Shown: piece after piece, positions 1 to 5,190 of the stretch
Numbering within the stretch: the first letter of the stretch is position 1
Layout: the number at the start of each line of letters is the position of its first letter
From: Acidimicrobiales bacterium
Lineage (GTDB): Bacteria > Actinomycetota > Acidimicrobiia > Acidimicrobiales > Palsa-688
DNA: 6,085 nt
Direction of reading: 5' to 3'
Assembly: GCA_030039575.1 (NCBI GenBank)
Contig: JASHVH010000492.1
Location: 1 to 6,085 of the forward strand
Program-made: the position numbers and the translations under genes
The notes under the pieces: generated by a model
What the model was told of the DNA's origin: nothing
Databases searched by the model: none
Seen by the model: only the letters and a program-made list of their open reading frames with translations

Positions 1-105
1 GGGTACCTAAGGCGCAAGACCGAGGCCGGAGGCGAGCCCCGGCTCATCCATACGGTGAGGGGTGTCGGCTACGTCATGCGCCTGCCGACGGAGATGAGGG
101 GGTGA
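1..105 (+). CDS. OmpR/PhoB-family response regulator, C-terminal end (partial)
   Basis: Frame 1 is open from the window edge to TGA at 103-105 and encodes 34 residues. They contain [20 protein letters not shown] followed by VGYV, the recognition-helix and wing end of an OmpR/PhoB winged-helix DNA-binding domain; IxTVRGVGY is the family's hallmark C-terminal motif. The receiver domain lies upstream, outside the window. The wording closely resembles actinobacterial MprA-type regulators. The sensor kinase gene starts 31 nt downstream on the same strand, so the two almost certainly form a cognate cotranscribed pair in which the kinase phosphorylates this transcription factor. Family assignment is secure; identity with MprA itself is inference. 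Confidence 0.93.
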   Translation, partial: GYLRRKTEAGGEPRLIHTVRGVGYVMRLPTEMRG

Positions 106-125
106 AAAGGCCAGGGGTGAAAAGG
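99..125 (+). repeat. 15-bp-period direct repeat carrying a duplicated ribosome binding sequence
   Basis: The 12-mer ggggtgaaaagg occurs at 99-110 and again at 114-125, a 15-bp period. The first copy contains the regulator's TGA stop; the second places another TGA (118-120) in the same frame. Both copies contain the purine-rich AAAAGG, and the second supplies the kinase Shine-Dalgarno (AAAGGA at 121-126, 10 nt before the ATG at 137). It looks like a small tandem duplication of the stop/RBS segment. Confidence 0.75.
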
Positions 126-136
126 ACTGGCCGCTC

Positions 137-1855
137 ATGGCCATGGAGCTGAACTGGGCCCCTCAGAACCGCTGGCAAAGGGGTGACCCTGGCCCGCCAG
201 ATCCACTGGGCCCCTATCCCCTGCCGCCGCCCATAGCCCCTCCGCCGCCTCAGGCCCAGCCGGGTGGCGCGCGCCCTGCCGACGGCGCCGAGGACGCGGT
301 GCCGACGGAAGGGGACCTCGGGCCGGAGGAGGGCCCTCAAGGACCTCTGCAAAGGCGGCGCACAGCGGGCCGGTTCCCGTTGGCGTGGCTGCGCAAGGTC
401 AGCTTCCGCAGCCGCATAAGCATCCTCGTCGGCGTGGCCGTGGGCATCGCCGTCGCCCTCGCCTCGCTGGTGTCTTACATCGCCGTCAGCCGCCAGCTGG
501 AGGACCAGGTGACCTCCAATCTCCAAAACGCGGTCGCTTCTCTGTCGCGCCCTGGGGCACTCCCGCTAATTCCCAGCCCGAGCGGTACAGGTTATGAGGT
601 GCTCCCAGACGATTTTGTCCGGTTCCAGGAGCGTACTGGAGATGCCCTCCAGGTCATCACTCAGAACAGCTTTGAATCCGGGTACAACAAACGGTTTTTC
701 CCGATGTCCGCCGGTGCCGAGGAGGCGCTGAAGGAAAACCCGGACAACGCGGTCCCGGTGTTCGAAACGGTAACAGCCACCAACGGTGCCAGTTACCGGG
801 TAGTAGACGACCCGACCGATCTCAGGGGGTGGGTTGTCCAAATCGGTTACCCCCTGACAGATGTCGACAACACGCTCGCCTTCCTCCGGGTGGCCCTCAT
901 ACTGGTCGCACTTGGTGGCGTGGCTCTCGCTGCAGGCCTCGGGTGGGCCGTCGGGCGGGCCAGCATCAGGCCGGTGGAAGACCTCACGCTAACTGTCGAG
1001 CACATAACCGCCACCCAAGACCTCTCCTCGACCATCGATGATGAGGGCAACGACGAGTTGGCCCGGTTGGCCCGCAGCTTCAACGCCATGCTGGCCGCTC
1101 TGGCCGCGTCGAAGGACCAGCAGGCCCAGCTCGTCTCCGACGCCGGCCACGAACTGCGTACCCCCCTCACCAGCTTGCGGACCAACATCGAGGTCCTTAT
1201 TCGGACCAAGGACCTCCCGGCGGCCGACCGCGAAGAGCTCCTGGCAGACGTCGATGCTCAGTTGCAGGAGCTGTCGACTCTCGTCGGTGACCTCGTCGAC
1301 CTGGCCAGAGACGACGAAAAACAGCAGGCCGAACCGGTACTGGTCAACTTCGACGAGCTGGTGGAGCACGCCGTCGAGCGGGCGCACCGCCGGGCCACGT
1401 CGCTTGATTTCGACGTCTCCCTCGAGCCCGGCCAGGTGTACGCCCAGCCGGCCCTGCTGGAACGAGCGGTCATGAACGTCCTCGACAACGCGGCCAAGTG
1501 GAGCCCTCCGGGCGGGCATGTCGGCGTAAACCTCGAAGCGAACGGGAGCTGGCGCCTCACGGTGACCGACCAGGGCCCGGGCATTGCGCCCAAGGACCTG
1601 CCCCACGTTTTCGAGCGTTTTTACCGTGCGCCAACCGCACGGTCGATGCCGGGTTCCGGCCTGGGCCTGGCGATAGTGAAGCGGGTGGTCGTGGACCACG
1701 GCGGCAGCATCGAAGTCTCCTCGCCGCCTGACGGCGGCACCAAGGTAGAGATCGTGCTACCTCTGGACGCAAGTTCGGATCCGGCGAACGGTAACGGCGC
1801 CTCTGGTCAGGAATTCGGCACTGAGGAACTGGACGCTCAGGGACTTGGCACTTAG
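137..1855 (+). CDS. Sensor histidine kinase, MprB-like, with proline-rich N-terminal extension
   Basis: A 572-residue membrane histidine kinase that would autophosphorylate and pass phosphate to the regulator encoded just upstream. Order of parts: proline-rich hydrophilic segment (about 1-80), basic stretch, TM1 (about 94-117), extracytoplasmic sensor region (about 118-247), TM2 (about 248-272), HAMP linker (about 273-326), HisKA dimerisation domain with phospho-accepting His338 in DAGHELRTPLTS, and HATPase_c with N box (NVLDNAAK, 447-454), G1 box DQGPGI (478-483), F box FERFYR and G2 box GSGLGL (506-511). All catalytic motifs are intact. The ATG at 137 follows AAAGGA with 10-nt spacing; the ATG at 143 would be too far away. 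The motif around the F and G2 boxes is very like mycobacterial MprB, but the N-terminus is longer than I expect there, and a low-complexity tail follows about residue 545. The stop overlaps that of the convergent gene. The stimulus is unknown; envelope stress is a guess by analogy with MprB. Confidence 0.95.
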   Translation: MAMELNWAPQNRWQRGDPGPPDPLGPYPLPPPIAPPPPQAQPGGARPADGAEDAVPTEGDLGPEEGPQGPLQRRRTAGRFPLAWLRKVSFRSRISILVGVAVGIAVALASLVSYIAVSRQLEDQVTSNLQNAVASLSRPGALPLIPSPSGTGYEVLPDDFVRFQERTGDALQVITQNSFESGYNKRFFPMSAGAEEALKENPDNAVPVFETVTATNGASYRVVDDPTDLRGWVVQIGYPLTDVDNTLAFLRVALILVALGGVALAAGLGWAVGRASIRPVEDLTLTVEHITATQDLSSTIDDEGNDELARLARSFNAMLAALAASKDQQAQLVSDAGHELRTPLTSLRTNIEVLIRTKDLPAADREELLADVDAQLQELSTLVGDLVDLARDDEKQQAEPVLVNFDELVEHAVERAHRRATSLDFDVSLEPGQVYAQPALLERAVMNVLDNAAKWSPPGGHVGVNLEANGSWRLTVTDQGPGIAPKDLPHVFERFYRAPTARSMPGSGLGLAIVKRVVVDHGGSIEVSSPPDGGTKVEIVLPLDASSDPANGNGASGQEFGTEELDAQGLGT

Positions 1856-1895
1856 GAGCCTTGGCCTTCAGGGACTTGGCCCTCAGGGTCTAAGT
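1805..1895. repeat. Degenerate ~30-bp tandem repeat (three units) across two convergent stop codons
   Basis: Three units align at 1805-1834 (30 bp), 1835-1865 (31 bp) and 1866-1895 (30 bp). Units 2 and 3 share the exact 13-mer tcagggacttggc; unit 1 has tcaggaattcggc at the same place, and units 1 and 2 both continue with cact then agga. A weaker 15-bp subperiod is visible. On the plus strand the repeat encodes the low-complexity kinase tail; on the minus strand it encodes the PEGQVPEGQG end of the membrane protein. The extra base in unit 2 breaks the plus-strand periodicity close to the stop codons. Confidence 0.75.
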
Positions 1896-2583
1896 TCTCC
1901 TGTGGCTGGTCTTCGGCGCCATCGGGGCCGGGTGGGAGCGGTGGCGGTACGGTCGGGAGGATGGCGGTCGGTGGCGCCGGCGGAGCGTACGCAGGCGTAG
2001 CAGGCGGCGCCGGCGGGGACGGGGCTGGCGGGTTCGGGACTGGCGCCGGCGCAAAAGACGAGCCCGCGGCCGGCTCTTTATCGGCATCGATGGAAGACAA
2101 ATTACGAAGGGCGACAATTTCGCCCAGCGCCCAGACGATCGCTACTATGCCGATGGCCACGTCGGCGAGGTGTAAAAGCAGGTCGTCCACCACGACCGCA
2201 AAACCGTTATCGGTAAAGGCGTCAAACGCGCCGATGATCCCGATAACGATCGATAGCACCCCAAGCGCGAAGAAAAGCGTGAGGGCGGCGTCGAGCAGCT
2301 GCCGGCCCAGCTCGTTCGTCTGGGGGCCGTGCAACCGCGCTATTAGCGTCAAGACCACCACAGTCACGGGAGCCCCGACGTACAGGAGCGGGCTGGCCAG
2401 GAACAAGCCCGCCACACCGGCGTGGAAACTTATGGAAAAGCCGAGCACGAGCCCGGCGATCACAGCCAGCCAGATGGCCACCATGTACGACAGCGCCGCG
2501 ATTTCCCAGGTATAAGCAGCGAAAGGCCGGTGCGCGTCGTGTACTTGGCTCGGGATGAACTTCGACAAGCCCTTGTCGACCAC
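1852..2583 (-). CDS. Four-helix membrane protein with proline-rich C-terminal tail, function unknown
   Basis: From GTG at 2583 the protein has 243 residues. A short polar N-terminus is followed by four predicted transmembrane segments (about residues 27-48, 56-82, 98-119 and 138-158) and then a tail of about 85 residues dominated by Pro and Ala (runs such as PPAPSPPAPPATPAYAPPAP), ending in PEGQ repeats. No catalytic motif or known family is recognised. The start was chosen because GGGAGG (complement of 2590-2595) lies 6 nt before this GTG; the in-frame TTG at 2589 would directly abut the Shine-Dalgarno. It begins 29 nt beyond the mobA stop and is probably the last gene of the alkB-mobA transcript. 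Its TAA overlaps the kinase's TAG. The tail could be a flexible protein-interaction region, which is inference. The opposite-strand open frame over the tail is its glycine-rich shadow. Confidence 0.85.
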   Translation of the reverse strand: MVDKGLSKFIPSQVHDAHRPFAAYTWEIAALSYMVAIWLAVIAGLVLGFSISFHAGVAGLFLASPLLYVGAPVTVVVLTLIARLHGPQTNELGRQLLDAALTLFFALGVLSIVIGIIGAFDAFTDNGFAVVVDDLLLHLADVAIGIVAIVWALGEIVALRNLSSIDADKEPAAGSSFAPAPVPNPPAPSPPAPPATPAYAPPAPPTAILPTVPPPLPPGPDGAEDQPQENLDPEGQVPEGQGS

Positions 2584-2589
2584 GGACAA

Positions 2590-2595
2590 CCTCCC
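2590..2595 (-). promoter_or_regulatory. Strong Shine-Dalgarno that decides the membrane-protein start
   Basis: Read on the minus strand this is GGGAGG, six nucleotides before GTG at 2583-2581. It favours that GTG over the TTG at 2589-2587, which has zero spacing. This is the clearest ribosome binding site in the minus-strand gene set. Confidence 0.75.
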
Positions 2596-2612
2596 AGTGG
2601 GCAGTAACTGCC

Positions 2613-3230
2613 CTAGTTAGCACCGCCGTCATCGCGAGTCAAGCATTTGGGCGACAGGCCCAGGGCCTCCAGGTCTGCCGGCGAGTCGACATCGGCAAAA
2701 GCGCGCCATGCTCCAGGCGCCGCCCATTCACTTTCGCCCGGAAATGAGACCCCTGGGCGAGCCAGCAAAGCCTTCATCGATCGTTCGCCCGCTAGGACAA
2801 GCGCTTCTACGGCCGCCATGTCCTCCGCTGACCAGCGGGCGCAAAGCGGTTGGGCCCGGCCGGCCACAAGGGGGACGACGGAGCCTTCGCCTGGCCAAGC
2901 GCCGAGCTGGACCAGCACGGCGGGGTTCATGAACGGGAGATCGCAGGCCAACACCAGCACAGGCCCCTCATGGCCAAGGCTGCGCAATTGCCGTCCGCCG
3001 GCCCAAATCGCCACCAGTGGCCCTGCTCCCGCAGGCGCCTCCAGCACGCTGGGTAACCCTGACACCCCCGGCCCTACCTCTACGACCGGGGCGGTTACCG
3101 CCTCGAGCACACCGGCCAGGCGGACCGCGTTGGGTGCCCCCTCAACTGACAACAAGGCCTTGTCGAAGCCCATGCGCCGGCTGGCCCCGCCGGTGAGCAA
3201 TATCCCAGCCACTTCTTGGGTTTTAGTCAC
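2613..3230 (-). CDS. mobA: MobA-type molybdenum cofactor guanylyltransferase
   Basis: A 205-residue nucleotidyltransferase expected to transfer GMP from GTP to molybdopterin-bound Mo (Mo-MPT to MGD) in the cytoplasm, the last step for cofactors of the DMSO-reductase class. The signature LTGGASRRMGFDKALL (residues 12-27) is the MobA version of the nucleotide-binding loop LxGGxSxRMGxDK. LACDLPF (94-100) contains the metal-binding Asp97. The central GPLAG-like motif reads GAGPLVA (68-74), slightly divergent. The closing segment AFADVDSPADL matches the usual MobA ending (NxNTPxDL), and the length fits the family. GTG at 3230 was chosen because it leaves the typical short lead before the motif; no good Shine-Dalgarno precedes it. 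An in-frame GTG at 3257 has AAAGG about 10 nt upstream and is an alternative adding 9 residues. It lies 56 nt after alkB and 29 nt before the membrane gene. A related MobA-like transferase acting on another cofactor is possible but less likely. Confidence 0.87.
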   Translation of the reverse strand: MTKTQEVAGILLTGGASRRMGFDKALLSVEGAPNAVRLAGVLEAVTAPVVEVGPGVSGLPSVLEAPAGAGPLVAIWAGGRQLRSLGHEGPVLVLACDLPFMNPAVLVQLGAWPGEGSVVPLVAGRAQPLCARWSAEDMAAVEALVLAGERSMKALLARPGVSFPGESEWAAPGAWRAFADVDSPADLEALGLSPKCLTRDDGGAN

Positions 3231-3286
3231 CGACCAAACACGGGAGGGCCGGCGCACCGCGTGGCGTGCCTTTGTCCCCGGGACAT

Positions 3287-3910
3287 CTATAAATCGGGCG
3301 AACCGGTTGGGGCGGGCCGGGCCCAGCGCCAGGTGGCGCTTACCCGGGGGCCTGAGGCTGCGATTTTCGGCACGCCGTGCTCGAAAAGTGCCTGGCAAGC
3401 TCCTCCCATCACCAGCAGGTCGCCGGAGGCGGGCCGGAAATCGGACGAGCGCCCACCACCGGACGGCCGCAGCAGGAACGGCCTGGTGGCGCCGAGGGTC
3501 ACTATGGCCACGACGGTGTCGCTCAAGAGCCGTAACTCCCGGTCGCCGTGGAACGCCACGCTGTCGCGCCCGTCTCGGTAGTAATTGAGGCCCGGGCCTA
3601 GCAGCGGTACGCGGTAGATCCGCTCCAACTCCTCTCCCACCATCTTGAGCCCGGGGTGGGGGAGGTCCTCTCCGTCGCCCCGCCGCCAAGTGAGCCTTGG
3701 TTCGTCGACCACCCGGTCGTACATACGCCGGCGATGGTGGCCCCACGGGACGTCCCTGATCAGCTCCTCGCACATCGTGTCAGCGCCTAGCAGCCACCCC
3801 CGGCGGACCTCCACCCAGGCGCCGCCGTCCAGTTCGGTCCGTTCAGGAACGGCGCCCTCGTTGATGCCGGCGTCGCCCGCACCGAACAGCCCGAGCTGCA
3901 ATTCAGACAT
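3287..3910 (-). CDS. alkB: AlkB-family 2-oxoglutarate/Fe(II)-dependent DNA/RNA dealkylase
   Basis: A 207-residue protein expected to repair N1-methyladenine and N3-methylcytosine by oxidative demethylation, using O2, Fe(II) and 2-oxoglutarate. Seen in the sequence: the facial triad His121-x-Asp123 in AFHGDRE and His178 in FEHGVPK; the 2-oxoglutarate-binding arginines Arg189 and Arg195 in RVSATWR, at the spacing known from E. coli AlkB; the LGATRPFLLR strand (139-148); GDLLVMGG (163-170); and the substrate-lid side segment LNYYRDGRDS (108-117). The wording is closer to the ALKBH2/ALKBH3-like group than to E. coli AlkB. Length is normal and no key residue is missing. ATG at 3910 follows GGGAC at short spacing; a -10-like TAGCAT lies only 8 nt upstream, so the mRNA may be almost leaderless. 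It is the first gene of the minus-strand set, and a LexA-like palindrome sits in its promoter. The exact substrate (DNA or RNA) cannot be told from sequence. Confidence 0.93.
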   Translation of the reverse strand: MSELQLGLFGAGDAGINEGAVPERTELDGGAWVEVRRGWLLGADTMCEELIRDVPWGHHRRRMYDRVVDEPRLTWRRGDGEDLPHPGLKMVGEELERIYRVPLLGPGLNYYRDGRDSVAFHGDRELRLLSDTVVAIVTLGATRPFLLRPSGGGRSSDFRPASGDLLVMGGACQALFEHGVPKIAASGPRVSATWRWARPAPTGSPDL

Positions 3911-3918
3911 AGCGTCCC

Positions 3919-3947
3919 ATGCTACCGATCAAACGTGTGTTTGGTAA
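3919..3947 (-). promoter_or_regulatory. Candidate promoter of alkB-mobA-membrane gene set
   Basis: On the minus strand, TTACCA (3947-3942; 4/6 match to TTGACA) is separated by 17 nt from TAGCAT (3924-3919; 4/6 match to TATAAT). Transcription would begin at about 3912-3910, at or next to the alkB ATG, giving a leaderless or nearly leaderless message. Prediction by eye only. Confidence 0.45.
3930..3943. promoter_or_regulatory. LexA/SOS-box-like palindrome in the alkB promoter
   Basis: CAAAC-GTGT-GTTTG is a perfect inverted repeat with 5-bp arms. It matches the Gram-positive/actinobacterial LexA consensus CGAAC-RNRY-GTTYG at every position except A for G at the second base, and the central GTGT satisfies RNRY. 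It lies between the proposed -10 and -35 elements of alkB, overlapping the -35 edge, where a bound repressor would block RNA polymerase. Binding by LexA is inference; another dimeric regulator could use the same palindrome. Confidence 0.5.
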
Positions 3948-3953
3948 GGGCTT

Positions 3954-3977
3954 GCCGCCGGGGGTGCACCCGGCGGC
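3954..3977. repeat. GC-rich inverted repeat in the divergent intergenic region
   Basis: Arms gccgccggg (3954-3962) and cccggcggc (3969-3977) are perfectly complementary over 9 bp around a 6-nt loop, ggtgca; the centre ggtgcacc is itself palindromic. The repeat ends 13 nt before the plus-strand -10 box and so covers its -35 region. It is upstream of transcription in both directions, so it is more likely an operator-like palindrome than a terminator; no T-run follows. Confidence 0.5.
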
Positions 3978-3990
3978 GCCGCAGCGGAAC

Positions 3991-3996
3991 TATCCT
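3991..3996 (+). promoter_or_regulatory. -10 box placed for a leaderless transcript
   Basis: TATCCT fits the actinobacterial TANNNT pattern and is followed by exactly 7 nt before the ATG at 4004, the usual distance from -10 to the transcription start. The transcript would begin at the A of that ATG. No convincing -35 is seen, which is common for such promoters, and there is no well-placed Shine-Dalgarno before the ATG. Confidence 0.5.
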
Positions 3997-4003
3997 GCGC
4001 CTC

Positions 4004-4075
4004 ATGGTTACAAGCACCGTCCTCCCGGGTGCCTGCAGGGACGTTCGCCGGGTGGACGCCACGTCCGGCAAATGA
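4004..4075 (+). CDS. Small leaderless ORF (23 codons), possible leader peptide
   Basis: ATG at 4004 opens a 23-residue frame ending in TGA at 4073-4075. The peptide begins MVTSTVLPGACRDVRR, is polar and mildly basic, and has no recognised motif. Two features support it being translated: a TANNNT -10 box 7 nt upstream, suiting leaderless initiation, and the ATGA overlap that puts its stop codon on the start codon of the 55-residue membrane protein, which lacks its own Shine-Dalgarno. Ribosomes finishing this ORF could reinitiate on the next gene. It may therefore serve mainly as a translational entry point or a regulatory leader. It is too short for conservation to be judged here, and coding status is inferred from position only. 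Confidence 0.45.
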   Translation: MVTSTVLPGACRDVRRVDATSGK

Positions 4076-4239
4076 CACCGTTTTACGTCGCCGGAGTGTG
4101 CCTGGTAGTCGCCCAGCTACTGGGTATTTACGCGCTGGTCAGCCGGAAGGCCGACTTCACTTTCGCCCTGATAATGCTGCTGTTGGTCGTCGTGGCCCTG
4201 GCGTCGGGCGCCGACGGCGTCTACCGGCAGCTCCACTGA
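4072..4239 (+). CDS. Small two-helix membrane protein, function unknown
   Basis: A 55-residue protein made almost entirely of two hydrophobic helices (about residues 4-24 and 30-48) joined by the short charged turn SRKADF, a hairpin topology, with a polar end GADGVYRQLH. No family is recognised. The ATG at 4072 was chosen because hydrophobic sequence starts immediately after it, while the same frame upstream (open to 3919) is proline/arginine-rich and runs through the divergent promoter region. There is no Shine-Dalgarno before 4072; the start overlaps the stop of the preceding small ORF, suggesting translational coupling. It precedes the ABC transporter genes by 87 nt on the same strand but need not share their function. 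Confidence 0.65.
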   Translation: MTPFYVAGVCLVVAQLLGIYALVSRKADFTFALIMLLLVVVALASGADGVYRQLH

Positions 4240-4245
4240 CTACTG

Positions 4246-4257
4246 GGCGCTGGCGCC
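4246..4257. repeat. Short GC stem-loop after the mini membrane gene
   Basis: ggcgc-tg-gcgcc is a perfect 5-bp inverted repeat 7 nt after the stop at 4239. The two-base loop is too tight as written and no T-run follows, so it is only a weak candidate for a terminator between this gene and the transporter genes. Confidence 0.25.
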
Positions 4258-4308
4258 GCCCCCGCCCGCCGCCCCCTCACTTCTTCAGCTTGGTCTTAGT
4301 GGGCCCCA

Positions 4309-4314
4309 TAACCT
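4309..4314 (+). promoter_or_regulatory. Possible -10 box for the ABC transporter genes
   Basis: TAACCT fits TANNNT and lies 12 nt before the ATG at 4327 and 6 nt before an in-frame TTG at 4321. No matching -35 is seen. It would give a very short leader, consistent with the absence of a Shine-Dalgarno before the ATPase gene. Readthrough from the upstream small genes is the alternative. Confidence 0.3.
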
Positions 4315-4326
4315 GGCAGTTTGCGA

Positions 4327-5190
4327 ATGTCGTTGCCCTCTGACCCCGCTGTAGCCCAAACCCGGAGCCGTTCGCGGCCCGCGCCCGGGCCGACCACGGC
4401 TTCCCGAAGTCCCGGCTCAAGCGCCGCCGACCGGATTGTTATGTCTGGTGTCTCGAAGACGTTCCCGGCTTTGGCCTGGCCGGCCCTCGACCACCTCGAC
4501 CTCGTTATCGAGCGCGGGAGCTTCTTCACCGTCATAGGCCCCAGCGGGGCCGGCAAGTCGACGCTCCTGCGCGTGCTGGCCGGGCTGGTCCGGCCGGACT
4601 CGGGCGAAGTGTCCGTTTTCGGCGAGGCTCCCGCCGAGGCGAGCCGGTCCAAACACCTGGGCTGGGTGCCGCAGTCCCCTGCGCTCCTGCCGTGGCGGAC
4701 GGTGCTCGAAAACGTCAGGCTCCCGCTCGAAGTCAACCGCCGCGCCCACTGCGACGAGCGTGACCCGGAACAGCTCCTCGAGCGCCTCGGCCTGGGGCCG
4801 GCGAAGTCCATGCTGCCGGCCCACCTGTCCGGAGGGATGCGCCAGCGCGTCGCCATCGCCCGCGCCTTCGCCTTCGCTCCCCCGCTGCTCCTGATGGACG
4901 AGCCCTTCGGCGCTCTCGACGAAATGACCCGGGAGCACGTGGCCCACCTGCTGCTGGAACTGTGGCAGGCGGAGCGGCCGACGGTGGTGTTCGTGACCCA
5001 TTCGGTCACCGAAGCCGTCGTCCTTTCAGACCAGGTCGCCGTGATGGGGGAAGGAAAACTGACCGACCCGGTAGACATCACCTTGCCCCGGCCCCGCCGA
5101 GAAGGGGTGGAGGACACCGCGCCGTTCCACGAGCTCACCGGAGAGCTGCGTACCCGGCTGAAAAAGGCTTTCATTGCGACGGCCACCTGA
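4327..5190 (+). CDS. ABC importer ATP-binding protein, NitT/TauT type
   Basis: A 287-residue cytoplasmic ATPase that would power import through the permease encoded next. All nucleotide-binding motifs are intact: Walker A GPSGAGKST (71-79), Q-loop Gln116 in VPQSPALLPWRTVLENV, signature LSGGMRQR (167-174), Walker B LLLMDEPFGALDE with catalytic Glu192, and the H-loop His225 in VTHS. The LPW segment after the Q-loop and DEPFGALDEMTR are typical of the NitT/TauT (nitrate, sulfonate, vitamin-precursor) subfamily. ATG at 4327 gives a roughly 33-residue polar lead rich in Ser, Arg and Pro; ATG at 4441 would cut into the first strand, and TTG at 4321 is a minor alternative. There is no Shine-Dalgarno. 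The end overlaps the permease start by 17 nt, so the two are translationally linked. The substrate cannot be read from the ATPase. Confidence 0.93.
   Translation: MSLPSDPAVAQTRSRSRPAPGPTTASRSPGSSAADRIVMSGVSKTFPALAWPALDHLDLVIERGSFFTVIGPSGAGKSTLLRVLAGLVRPDSGEVSVFGEAPAEASRSKHLGWVPQSPALLPWRTVLENVRLPLEVNRRAHCDERDPEQLLERLGLGPAKSMLPAHLSGGMRQRVAIARAFAFAPPLLLMDEPFGALDEMTREHVAHLLLELWQAERPTVVFVTHSVTEAVVLSDQVAVMGEGKLTDPVDITLPRPRREGVEDTAPFHELTGELRTRLKKAFIATAT
5161..5167 (+). promoter_or_regulatory. Ribosome binding site supporting the permease TTG start
   Basis: AAAAAGG inside the end of the ATPase gene lies 6 nt before TTG at 5174. This spacing supports the TTG as the real start and the 17-nt overlap between the two genes. 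Confidence 0.65.

Noticed and set aside
102..150. Short GTG-started ORF overlapping the regulator stop (GTGA)
   Set aside because: Only about 15 codons, out of frame with the kinase, and explained by the duplicated RBS segment.
1961..2515. Plus-strand frame starting with Gly/Ala-rich sequence resembling PE_PGRS proteins
   Set aside because: The glycine repeats are the complement of the proline-rich tail of the minus-strand membrane protein, whose hydrophobic helices and strong RBS show it is the real gene.
2647..3588. Long plus-strand open frame (313 codons) over the mobA/alkB region
   Set aside because: It lies antisense to two genes with intact family motifs, crosses their intergenic gap, and its translation is Arg/Pro/Ser-rich low complexity without motifs. 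It is a high-GC shadow frame.
3231..3773. Upstream extension of the mobA frame giving a 386-residue protein
   Set aside because: The added 181 residues overlap alkB in another frame on the same strand and are Arg/Pro-rich with no domain. MobA proteins begin a few residues before the LxGGxSxRMG loop.
3954..3977. Intrinsic terminator
   Set aside because: The hairpin lies between divergent genes, upstream of both, and lacks a T-run on either strand.
3919..4071. N-terminal extension of the mini membrane protein to ATG 3919 (106 residues)
   Set aside because: The extension runs through the alkB promoter, the LexA-like palindrome and the hairpin, is Pro/Gly/Arg-rich, and has no ribosome binding site or suitably placed promoter.
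4240..4326. TPP or FMN riboswitch before the ABC genes
   Set aside because: The gap is only 87 nt and I see neither the TPP core (CTGAGA with a later ACCTGA) nor RFN-type conserved blocks.
4296..5186. Minus-strand frame of 296 codons antisense to the ABC ATPase
   Set aside because: The plus strand carries all ABC ATPase motifs; the antisense translation is Ser/Arg-rich without motifs.
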